This document shows, in pieces, positions 10,034-16,855 of a stretch of 23,602 bases of DNA (positions within the stretch are counted from its first letter, which is position 1; every line of letters begins with the position of its first letter). Origin of the DNA: Mesostigma viride (Eukaryota > Streptophyta > Mesostigmatophyceae > Mesostigmatales > Mesostigmataceae); assembly GCA_009746045.1 (NCBI GenBank), contig RPFO01001923.1, forward strand, positions 1 through 23,602, read 5' to 3'. The notes beneath the pieces were generated by a model, which was not told the origin of the DNA, made no database searches, and saw only the letters and a list, made by a program, of their open reading frames with translations. Made by a program: the position numbers and the translations under genes.

Positions 10034-10426
10034 TCAATCCTTTTTAACAACAGTAATGGATAGGGAACCAAACTCCAAAGTGAGAGGAGTATCTGAAGCA
10101 GATGCAGATGCAGCCCGTTTAGGGGGAGAAGAAGGAGGGGTAGCAAAGACTAGAGCTTCTACTGGAGGGCGACCATGAGGAATAGGGCGTACATGCAGGC
10201 CTAAATCTGTTTGGCTATGATCTATAAGGAACTGCTGAGCTTCTTCAAAGGACATAAATTTCTTATACCTAATTACGTTATATACACGATTCTGAACGAT
10301 CTTCCTAGCGTCGGACCAAGAAAGGAAAATGGAGGACCATTGAGGCGTAATCACTACGTAATATTTAGCTAGACTATTATCGCTAGAAGAATGGGAAGGA
10401 GCAGTAAAAGATCGCCGTTGGCTCAT
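10034..10426 (-). CDS. Small ORF with RNase H1 N-terminal/viroplasmin-like domain
   Basis: 130 codons, with a true ATG at 10426 (MSQRRSFTAP) and a stop at 10034, about 90 bases upstream of gag on the same strand. Residues 21-70 read KYYVVITPQW, IFLSWSDARKIV, VIRYKKFMSFEEAQQFL. This matches the pattern of the hybrid-binding domain at the N-terminus of RNase H1, also known as the caulimovirus P6 viroplasmin domain: YYVV, an exposed Trp, a Ser-Trp helix start, YKKF and SFEEA. The domain binds RNA/DNA hybrids or double-stranded RNA. The rest (71-130) is Pro/Ala/Ser-rich, ending in TVVKKD. It is the only ORF of the element with no visible break. Inference: it helps reverse transcription or particle assembly. 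Confidence 0.82.
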   Translation of the reverse strand: MSQRRSFTAPSHSSSDNSLAKYYVVITPQWSSIFLSWSDARKIVQNRVYNVIRYKKFMSFEEAQQFLIDHSQTDLGLHVRPIPHGRPPVEALVFATPPSSPPKRAASASASDTPLTLEFGSLSITVVKKD

Positions 10427-10931
10427 GGTAACGCACCTGGTAGGTCTTGAGCAGTCAAATGAGGAGAACGAGGAGAAGGCGACTTATCTCGGGTGTCTGA
10501 AACCGAACCAGATTGACGACGCACGTAGGGACGATGTTTCCAGCGCCAGGTGGTCGTAAGTATCCGGTTTCAAGAATTCTGCGTCCGGCGAAGGGTCGTC
10601 TAAATACAAGCAGGCAATGCAGAAAAAGGGTAATCTACGAGACGCTAGCCGTCTCTCTATCGTCGAACCAAAACCAGCAACTGTCTACGGCAGTAAACCA
10701 TCTTTCTAAGGAAACAAGACGAGGAACAGGAGCTATATACGAAAGGATTTTCCGCTTCGAGCAGGTCTAACGTCTAGGCAGGGCGTGTCCTGAATCAGGC
10801 AGCACTATCCTCCTAGCTTGACGGCGACCCGCCCATTACCTGTCAAGTAGGTGTCGTCTTCTTTTTCCCAGCCGCGGAAGGGTTGATTCAATGACGTATG
10901 TTGCAAAGGATCGTCGTCTCGCTCTCTATCT
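10427..10931 (-). other. Element 5' leader
   Basis: These ~505 bp lie between the primer binding site and the first ORF. I see no gene on the element's strand, and a plus-strand open frame (10513-10770) has no recognisable feature. The stretch would carry the RNA leader, and packaging signals are expected here but cannot be identified by eye. Confidence 0.55.
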
Positions 10932-10949
10932 AAACTACCTCCGAGTCCA
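10932..10949 (-). other. Candidate primer binding site (PBS)
   Basis: One base inside the 5' LTR the element strand reads TGGACTCGGAGGTAGTTT. TGG, complementary to a tRNA 3' CCA end, at this spot is what a tRNA-primed LTR element shows. The implied tRNA tail would be ACTACCTCCGAGT-CCA. I do not recognise it as a common primer tRNA (not initiator methionine), and a U before CCA is uncommon. Confidence 0.65.
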
Positions 10950-10950
10950 T

Positions 10951-11520
10951 TGTTACGCCGCAAGCCTCGGCCGCCACCTCTACCTCTACCTGTCCTGATA
11001 CTACCTAAACTAGTGAGGCTGCTCTATATACACCCCTAGCGAAAGACGACCGAGACGAACCAGATCTCAATGCATTTACATATGTACTACTGTAATACGC
11101 CATAGGCCATTTAATCAAACCCGTTTACTCCAGGAAAAGAGGAAGGAAACACAACTAAACTGCCGTGACCCAAGCTAATATGTGTTAATTCATTTAACAC
11201 ACGCCGAGTGACCACACAAGGAGTGGAACGTGCATAAATGGTCACCAACGGTCCAACAGGCTCGGGCCGACCTGGCCCTCGCCTGCAGAAACACAGAAAC
11301 ACAAGCAGGTGCACAGATGCACGCCTGTCCACTACATTCTACAAAAGGATAAGGACCACTAATATAGTACGCGGCGCGGCGCCCAAAGGCACCCACTATA
11401 CCACAGTACTGTTACGGGGACAATCATGTCCAAACTAGAACTGCACGTAACCTAGGAACAACCGAGGCCAAGGACCTAATTTACGTCCGTAACTACAACG
11501 AATTGTTACGCGACGTAACA
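10951..11520 (-). repeat. 5' LTR of the chromovirus
   Basis: This 570-bp repeat is nearly identical to 818-1388 (one substitution, one missing C). It is the promoter-bearing LTR, because the element reads leftward from here. The first 17 bases on the element's strand form the palindrome TGTTACGTCGCGTAACA (11520-11504). A further inverted repeat TGTGTTAA/TTAACACA lies at about 11181-11201. Both LTRs share these features exactly. Confidence 0.95.
11024..11032 (-). promoter_or_regulatory. Candidate TATA box in the 5' LTR
   Basis: On the element's strand the LTR contains GGGGTGTATATAGAGCAGCC, with TATATA at 11030-11025, about 75 bases before the LTR's inner end. That would place the RNA start roughly 45 bases from the primer binding site, giving a short R-U5. 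The same box is present in the 3' LTR at 893-898. This is motif matching only; no transcript evidence is available here. Confidence 0.5.
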
Positions 11521-11525
11521 GGTAG
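11521..11525. repeat. Target-site duplication, right copy (GGTAG)
   Basis: It matches 813-817 and directly follows the terminal AACA of the right LTR. The pre-insertion site would have read ...GCGGCA-GGTAG-CTCTAC.... Confidence 0.93.
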
Positions 11526-12610
11526 CTCTACATGCCTAGCCAACACTTCTAAAGCATATTCCAGGTTTATGGTGTGGGCATCATCCCAAAACCAAGCTCA
11601 AACACACCCTAGAAAGCCATATCCACTAATTGCCCAACAAGGGTAACAACAGACAGTCCACAGAGAAAGCAGAATTATCATACATGCTGCTTGCCAAGGC
11701 TTCTTACCATGGTTACCTTGCCTTGCTAGCATATGAATTAGGGCTCTCCCATTTTAGTGGGAGAAAGGCCAACAAGACAACGATAACCCCTACCTACGTG
11801 CAGTTCCACCCATGCAGTATGCCCCTCAGAAAAACCACTGCCACCTTTCTTTCCAGCGCAATTGTTTGCCAAGAAACAAACTCAAGCTTGTGAGCCTCTA
11901 ACCACAATGAAGCCTCTGCTAAGAAAGGCCGCGTCAATATTCACACAAAACTGAGTGCTGTTAGCAATCTCCTTCCAAGAAACCACTCAGCAAATCCCTG
12001 ACAACTTGACGATATGCCACGGTCACGCTTTGACACATCCCAGCCATGCAACGTACATAAAAACCACTGAAAGGTGCCAGGAATCTGGCGATGCGCAGCA
12101 CGGAATGGCATTATACCTGGCGCTAACTGCACGGAAAAAAGCCGAAAACTTGCGTTGATAACCCATAAAGGAAGCGAAACATTCATAGGGTCACGTTGAT
12201 CACACGATCGTACCATTACCGGAATTGTCCTTCGCCCAGCGGCGCAAGAAAGAACAACCTTCCATGGAATAATAAGACGCGCATCCCGCGAGCCTGGAGA
12301 GTGTCTTACCGATCATGACGGAAATCTTGCCGAAACCCAGCAAATTTTTTAAAGCTTTACCAATAACGATTTAAACTCATCCTTGACGCTAGGTAAAGCC
12401 CATAAAACCTGACAATCACCGCCGCCAGCGTGCATTCTAATTTATTCCTCTCGACGAAAACATCAGATTGGACCCCCGTGGCGATGGTCATCAATAAAAT
12501 CATCGACACTGCAAAAAACGCGAACTCCGCTACGAAGTAGTATCATTTACTCATCATCTTTAAGATTCGCTCAGTTTCTCTGCATTCCGCAAGCTATCTT
12601 TTTCTACTCT
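11526..12610. other. Right flank, no gene recognised
   Basis: This ~1.1 kb stretch has only short open frames (plus 11630-11893, minus 12216-11941), with no motif I recognise and no good splice-linked continuation. The motif AAACCACT recurs (about 11834, 11979, 12060), without a clear repeat unit. It is the sequence that was contiguous with 142-812 before the retrotransposon inserted. Confidence 0.45.
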
Positions 12611-12738
12611 GCCTGAAAGCACGTCGCCATGGCCAGCTCCGGTAGGGGTGCGCGCCCCGTGCACCACTTTTTCACGGTACGGACGGGTACCGCGAATTTT
12701 TCGGCGCCAAAATATTCGCGCCGGGACCGTCCCCTTAA
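12611..12738 (+). repeat. Diverged dispersed repeat, copy 2
   Basis: This is the partner of 16-141. The ATG at 12629 opens a 38-codon frame (MASSGRGARPVHHFF...) ending at TAA near 12743. Its first 24 codons align without gaps to the frame in copy 1 (MATSARGARTVHVKF). The element CGAATTTTTCGGCGCCAAAA is conserved and contains TTTTGGCGCC on the minus strand, an E2F-type site. Conservation of both a reading frame and a GGCGCC motif is compatible with a promoter-plus-leader module or a transposon end. Confidence 0.6.
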
Positions 12739-12826
12739 TTAATTAATATCACAAAAGTTAATGGTTCCATACCGTACCCATGGATGTGTTGACATGTGTG
12801 AGTTATTACAAATGGTATCCATCTTT

Positions 12827-12852
12827 AAAATGTCCTCATTTGAGGACATTTT
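12827..12852. other. Perfect 12-bp inverted repeat (hairpin)
   Basis: AAAATGTCCTCA and TGAGGACATTTT flank a 2-base TT. It sits just before CTTGCAG|T (12853-12859), which looks like a splice acceptor, and before the CACACG repeat. A cruciform or an RNA hairpin is possible. Its role is unknown. Confidence 0.7.
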
Positions 12853-12931
12853 CTTGCAGTGATTAGACATCAAGGTTCTAGATATTTTGCCCTTGCACTT
12901 GCCCTTGCCCACACTCAATCCTGGTCACACT

Positions 12932-13165
12932 CACACGCACACGCACACGCACACGCACACGCACACGCACACGCACACGCACACGCACACGCACACGCAC
13001 ACGCACACGCACACGCACACGCACACGCACACGCACACGCACACGCACACGCACACGCACACGCACACGCACACGCACACGCACACGCACACGCACACGC
13101 ACACGCACACGCACACGCACACGCACACGCACACGCACACGCACACGCACACGCACACGCACACG
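12932..13165 (+). repeat. (CACACG)39 microsatellite
   Basis: Thirty-nine uninterrupted CACACG units (234 bp) end 8 bases before the ATG at 13174. Because the period is six, several frames stay open through it on both strands (Ala-His, Thr-His, Arg-Val, Cys-Val dipeptides). The in-frame Ala-His version has no upstream ATG, only GTG at 12859, so I read the repeat as 5' untranslated DNA. Confidence 0.95.
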
Positions 13166-13173
13166 CAGCACGC

Positions 13174-13776
13174 ATGGCGGTGAAGGACATTGCCGCCAAG
13201 CCAGCCTCTGCTGGCCTGGCCGGCGATGCTCCTCCCATCACGACCTGGGCGGACATGCTTAAGCAGCACACCACCTCCACCACCTCCGCCGTCGCAGCCC
13301 AGCTCCAGCGGCAGACGCTTGACCTCCGCGAGGAGGCCGAGCTTGCCAAGCGCATTGTCAAGAACCTCGACATGGAGGAAGGTGAGAATTCCGAGAAGCT
13401 TGCACGTGCGTTTGAGAGAGAAATTCTTAGTCGCATGGGCCTTACTGACCAGTGAGATCGACCTGGTCGCCCACCGCCTTCCCCGCGCGCGGGTAAGGCA
13501 GGGCCGCCCCCGCTCCTTCTCACCTTTAAGACCCCGGCGGACAAGATTTCTTTTCTCCGACGCCGCAAGCGGCTCGAGAAAACTCTCTTCACCCTTGACG
13601 ACGACTTGACCCTGGCGCAGCAACAACGGCGACGGGAGCTATGGCCGACCTACCTCCAGCTCCGGCAGACCAAGGCGGGGCAGCCGGTGTACTGGAAGGG
13701 GGCGGCCATCTACGTCGGCCACAAGCCCTGGCAGGCGACCCCCGCGGCCCCAACGACTCCAGACGCCCCAGCTTAG
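13174..13776 (+). CDS. L1 ORF1-like (Transposase_22-type) protein, frame broken twice
   Basis: ATG 13174 opens 93 codons with a helical, charged segment (LQRQTLDLREEAELAKRIVK), stopping at TGA 13453. The reading continues in frame 2 (EIDLVAHRLPRARV, about 13456-13515). It then returns to frame 1 (TFKTPADKISFLRRRKRL, FTLDDDLTLAQQQRRREL, QPVYWKGAAIYVG) to TAG 13774-13776, about 200 residues in all. Coiled region, then V-HRLPR, then a basic block, then DDDLT-x-AQQ-x-RRREL, then a W-G-AxxYV end is the layout of L1-type ORF1 RNA-binding proteins common in algal and plant non-LTR elements. GTGAG at 13452 looks like a splice donor, but no acceptor restores the frame, so base loss or gain is preferred. 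No RT follows, so it is a fragment, a non-autonomous element or a domesticated gene. Confidence 0.62.
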
Positions 13777-14230
13777 GGGAATACAGAAGTAGTAGTGTAG
13801 AATAGATAGACCGTGGCCATGTACATGTACGCCTCCTAGAGGCACTATCCTAGCTAAGCCACGCGCTTTATTTAATCATGTACATGTGTGCCTATGATGT
13901 GCCACACTCCAGATGATGCCTAGCTTTATTTAGTTATGTTGTGCCCATGCAGGGAGTAACTCTCTGCTGAGACGCCATGCCCTAGCCTTTTTGTATAGCT
14001 ATGCTGATCTTCCCCCCATGACAGGCTCCCCCTTCGCTGGGCATAGCTTGAAGATCATGGGGATGCAAGTGCCCTGGTGCACCTAGAGCAAGGGTCCTTT
14101 ACAACCCCACCCTTGCAGGAAGTAGCTTAGGATGTATGATAGGCCATATGCCCCCTCTCAGGGGCTATGTGCTACATATTTGCTCTCTATGGTTGTCTCT
14201 TTGACATATACTCCCAACGGAGTTATGTTA
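13777..14230. other. Intergenic stretch, no gene recognised
   Basis: I see no coding signal. There is a repeated CATGTACATGT at about 13818 and 13877, and a loose inverted pair CCCCATGA/TCATGGGG near 14015-14060. It could be the 3' untranslated region of the preceding ORF1-like gene. Confidence 0.4.
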
Positions 14231-14249
14231 CAATTCAATTCAATTCAAT
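14231..14249. repeat. Short CAATT microsatellite
   Basis: Three full CAATT units and a partial fourth directly precede the ~120-bp tandem repeats. Confidence 0.7.
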
Positions 14250-14680
14250 GGCAAATCATGGGTCATCAATCACACAACCATGCAATAATTGAAACTTGAA
14301 CACATGCAATTCAGGTGGCCCTATGTGGTCCATTGATGTGCGATAGTACTTAAGTTAGAATTGTTCATGGCAAATCACGGCTCATCAATCACACAACCAC
14401 GCAAAGACTTAATTGAAAACTTGAACACAATTCAGGTGGCCCTATGTGGTCGCTTGATGTGCAATATGAATAAGTTAGACTTGTTCATGGCTAATCACGG
14501 CTCATCAATCACACAACCATGCAGTGACTTTACTGAAAACTTGAACACAATTCAGGTGGCTCTATGTGGTCGCTTGATGTGCCATAATAAGTTAGACTAG
14601 TTCATGGCTAATCACGGCTCATCAATCACACAACCATGCAAAGACTTCATTGAAAACTTGAACACAATTCAGCTGGCCAG
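14248..14680 (+). repeat. Four ~120-bp tandem repeats
   Basis: Copies begin at 14248, 14367, 14487 and 14604 (spacings 119, 120, 117), each with ATGGC(A/T)AATCA. They share TCATCAATCACACAACCA, GAAAACTTGAACACA and ATTCAGGTGGC. The last copy breaks off after ATTCAGCTGGCC near 14680. Copies 2 and 3 stay open in one frame (MANHGSSITQP..., 79 codons), but copies 1 and 4 do not extend it. I therefore treat it as a satellite-like repeat and not a gene. Copy 1 is the most diverged. Confidence 0.88.
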
Positions 14681-15060
14681 CTGTCGCAGCTGCTTCCAAG
14701 CATCGATGGTAGCGTGCTCTTTCTTAAAGTTTTTTATAGTCGTTCCAGCTGCATTCCCGCAATTTCTCCTCTGGAACAACCTCGAGAAGGAACCGGTGAT
14801 ATAACTCTACAGTCGGTTGCCTTGGGAGCGTTGCCCTCGGCGTCTTTCATTGTGACGATGACGAGGGCTTTTAAGTGCCTATTGTCAACTAAGCCAGCAT
14901 CCAGCATGCATCCTCTGGGAGAATGCTGGATGCCCGGACGTGTCTTCTGCCATCCCCTCTGTCACTCAGCTGTTCTGCGTCTTCAGTTCAGGGTTCTCAG
15001 CCGTCAATGGAAGCAGCTAGCAAACTGGAAGCCCGCCATGTGACCAAGGCTGCATGCAGA
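14681..15060. other. Stretch without a recognised gene; contains a hairpin
   Basis: A 109-codon open frame (14714-15043, plus) has no recognisable domain. A perfect 11-bp inverted repeat GCATCCAGCAT (14897-14907) and ATGCTGGATGC (14923-14933) has a 15-base loop. The 17-mer GCCATGTGACCAAGGCT near 15036 recurs with one change near 15139, hinting at a local duplication. Confidence 0.45.
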
Positions 15061-15067
15061 GCAGAAT

Positions 15068-15130
15068 AATTAAAATAAATAAATAAATAAATAAACAAAA
15101 GCAGAAAAAAAAAAGAAGCAAAATAAAAAA
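15068..15130 (+). repeat. A-rich tract with (AAAT)n
   Basis: TAAAATAAATAAATAAATAA leads into A-rich sequence including an A10 run. Such tails can mark the 3' end of a retroposed sequence, but no target duplication or element body was identified, so this is a simple repeat call. Confidence 0.7.
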
Positions 15131-15268
15131 AGCCGCTAGCCATGTAACCAAGGCTTTTCCCCGCTTTCCCCTGGCTTTCCCCTGCTTTTTCCTGCTAAAA
15201 AACAGGGGTGGCCCTTAACCCGACTTCAGTTGCCCCCCGCCACCCCCCCCCAACCCCCCCAAAACGTA

Positions 15269-15487
15269 CAGTCATTCACGCCTTAAGTTGGGTTCGTGGT
15301 TTTTGAGGGGTCAACCCAACTTAAGGCGTGAACCCAACTTAAGGCGTGAATGACTCTACTAAACTCTACTAATTTGAACTAAAGATACTAAAACACTATT
15401 CTGAACTACTTTGAACTCAGAACGCCGAAATCCAATTCGTGAACACAAGTTAAGCCAACCCAACTTAAGGCGTGAATGACTCTACTG
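15269..15487. mobile_element. 219-bp MITE with pogo/Tc1-mariner-like ends
   Basis: The ends are CAGTCATTCACGCC... on the left and ...GGCGTGAATGACTCTACTG on the right, each flanked by TA (15267-15268 and 15488-15489). Taken inward, the right end reads CAGTAGAGTCATTCACGCC; the left end is the same minus five bases (TAGAG). Both then continue into CTTAAGTTGGGTT. TA duplication and a CAGT terminus fit non-autonomous Tc1/mariner or pogo-type elements. Inside are two more copies of AACCCAACTTAAGGCGTG (15313-15330 and 15331-15348). It has no coding capacity. Confidence 0.72.
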
Positions 15488-15636
15488 TACCAAAACGGTC
15501 CCAACAAGAAGAATTTTACCACGGTAAGTCGATGTCGCTGATTCCAAATCCGTGCTCAGAATGACAATCTGCCCAGTCCTGCGGATGCCAGGAGTTTTGC
15601 AATCAAGGTGGCCCCTAACCGGGTGGTTTACCTTAC

Positions 15637-15784
15637 CCATTTCTCTGAAGGTCTCCCCATGGTAAATAATTATGATGATTCCCGGAATAAAGAAAGTGCA
15701 TAGCAGGAACGCGAGGCCAATAACGTTTCCAGTTGCTTGGCCGTGATCTTTGTTGTTAGCTGCCCTAACGGCGTTTTGTTTTCG
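15637..15784 (-). CDS. Candidate internal exon of a small membrane protein
   Basis: On the minus strand an open block is bounded by an acceptor-like CTGTAG|CGAAAAC (at 15784) and a donor-like ATGG|GTAAGG (at 15637). It reads RKQNAVRAANNKDHGQATGN and then a strongly hydrophobic stretch, VIGLAFLLCTFFIPGIIIII, followed by YHGETFREM. That would be one membrane-spanning segment with a short polar tail. No upstream exon with a start was found, and I recognise no family. It would be transcribed divergently from the TatB-like gene. Chance openness is quite possible over about 50 codons. The strand is also uncertain, because the plus strand has CTACAG|CATGG at the same place. Confidence 0.25.
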
Positions 15785-16057
15785 CTACAGCATGGCAACC
15801 TTCACCGTTGGCCAGGCACAGCTATCAGCCGTTGCGCCGGGCGTAGTGAGAATTCGTGCAGGCTTAGCGCAGCAGTGACATGGTCATTAAGAGGTAGGTA
15901 GAGGCTAAACAATTGAGGGAACGTCCATCCCGCTTGCCCTGTGCAGACCATGCACACTGCATCGTGTTTGTTAGTTGGACGTTAACGTGCTGTGATAATA
16001 GTAGTACAGCTAAACTATTTTGCCCATGCAGTCGTGGATGAACCCGTTCGTAGGCTT

Positions 16058-16613
16058 ATGAAGTGCGCTCCTTCGTCGCAGCATCCTTTTCATGCGTGCC
16101 AGTTACCACCAGGAGTGTTGCAACGATCACTGCTGTACTTAGGGCTATCGGGCTCACTTCGTCGCATTCGTTCACCTTTCCAGCAATCTTCTAACCAAGT
16201 GACTTATGCTCGACTAGCCTGTAGGTTGTGGTCAATCAACATGGTTTTCGGCATCGGATACGGCGAACTAGCGGTCATCGTGGCAATGAGCGCTGTCGTT
16301 CTTGGTATGAGCTCTGCGAATGCCGATTGTTTCCTGCTCTTTATCTTTCCTTTCTTGAATTAAGTTTGATCGGGAGAAGGAGGCCAAGGTCGGTTGAATG
16401 AAAGGCCAATCATTTCCTGGCATGTATATCTGCCGAATACATATACGCCAAATATATATCTGCCAAATATATCTCATGCTGCCTGTATCAGGTCCAAAAG
16501 ATCTTCCGATTGTTGCCCGAGCGCTCGGCCGCTTCTCCGGACAGGCGGTGGGCTTCCTGTACAAAGCACGGCGTCAGTTTGATGCCTACGCGGATCGCTC
16601 CGAGCTCAGCAAG
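16058..16613 (+). CDS. Mitochondrial TatB-like protein, first two exons (3' end not seen)
   Basis: Exon 1 is 16058-16304 and exon 2 is 16492-16613, with intron 16305-16491 (GTATGA...CAG); joined, it is 123 residues so far. The core starts MVFGIGYGELAVIVAM at 16241. It continues across the splice as VVLG-PKDLPIVARALGR, then FLYKARRQFDAYADRSELSK. This is the TatA/B plan: a short N-terminal membrane helix with a Gly-Glu-Leu start, the hinge GPK-LP, and an amphipathic helix. GPKDLP followed by A-x-x-GR and ARxQFD is, from memory, the plant mitochondrial TatB type. The protein works with TatC in exporting folded proteins, such as the Rieske protein. The 61 residues before MVFG contain no Asp or Glu and several Arg, like an organelle presequence. 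If the protein needs none, the start is 16241. Exon 2 ends AAG|GTCAGC, a likely donor, and no downstream exon is visible before the 30-bp array. Confidence 0.82.
16305..16491 (+). other. Intron 1 of the TatB-like gene
   Basis: 187 bp from GTATGA to TATCAG. Its removal joins CTT-G to GT-CCA in frame, restoring the conserved LGPKDLP hinge, which is strong internal evidence. It contains three imperfect copies of an ATATCTGCC(A/G)AATA-like unit near 16425-16475. Confidence 0.8.
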
Positions 16614-16855
16614 GTCAGCGTCTTGTCCCCTCTTCTTCCAAAAGCGTGCCAATTTGCTGCTCGCCTCGTTTGATATCTAGCCCGTGTGCCTCGTGTGTAT
16701 ACATGGCCTTGTCACGGATCTATATCCAGCCTCCTACTTTCGACCACAGCCCATCCATATCAGTGAATAGTCGACAGTATATATACACTCTAGTATTATA
16801 TTAGTAACAATATGCTTTGCAACGTGATCACCCGGTGGCAAACGGGTCGTAATTT
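16614..16855. other. Stretch between TatB-like exon 2 and the 30-bp array
   Basis: These 242 bp contain no exon matching the rest of a TatB-like protein. Reading on from exon 2 gives 20 unrelated codons to TGA at about 16671. It is either the start of intron 2 or sequence that replaced the 3' end of the gene. Confidence 0.5.

Larger units (their letters stand above)
818..11520 (-). mobile_element. Ty3/gypsy chromovirus LTR retrotransposon, complete, minus strand
   Basis: This 10,703-bp element has 571/570-bp LTRs starting TGTTACG and ending CGTAACA, a 5-bp target duplication, a primer-binding-site candidate and a polypurine tract. In element order it carries a viroplasmin-like ORF, gag, protease-RT-RNase H-integrase-chromodomain, and an extra ORF. 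The domain order with integrase after RNase H is that of Ty3/gypsy (Metaviridae), and the C-terminal chromodomain places it among chromoviruses. It is long for that group because of the two additional ORFs. The LTRs differ by one substitution (840 vs 10973) and one extra C near 889-890, so it is young. The coding regions nevertheless carry several one-base frame breaks. Confidence 0.96.

Noticed and set aside
12859-13455. 198-codon ORF with a long Ala-His repeat
   Set aside because: It has no ATG before the repeat (GTG only). The repeat region is open in several frames, so the ATG at 13174 after it is the likelier start.
13450-13530. Intron joining the two halves of the ORF1-like protein
   Set aside because: GTGAG at 13452 is donor-like, but no nearby AG gives the required phase. 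The sequence between them encodes the conserved V-HRLPR block, so it is coding.
15792-15878. 28-codon plus-strand peptide MATFTVGQAQLSAVAPGVVR... after an acceptor-like CTACAG
   Set aside because: It resembles a targeting peptide but ends quickly at TGA with no donor in a useful phase. It is too short to support.
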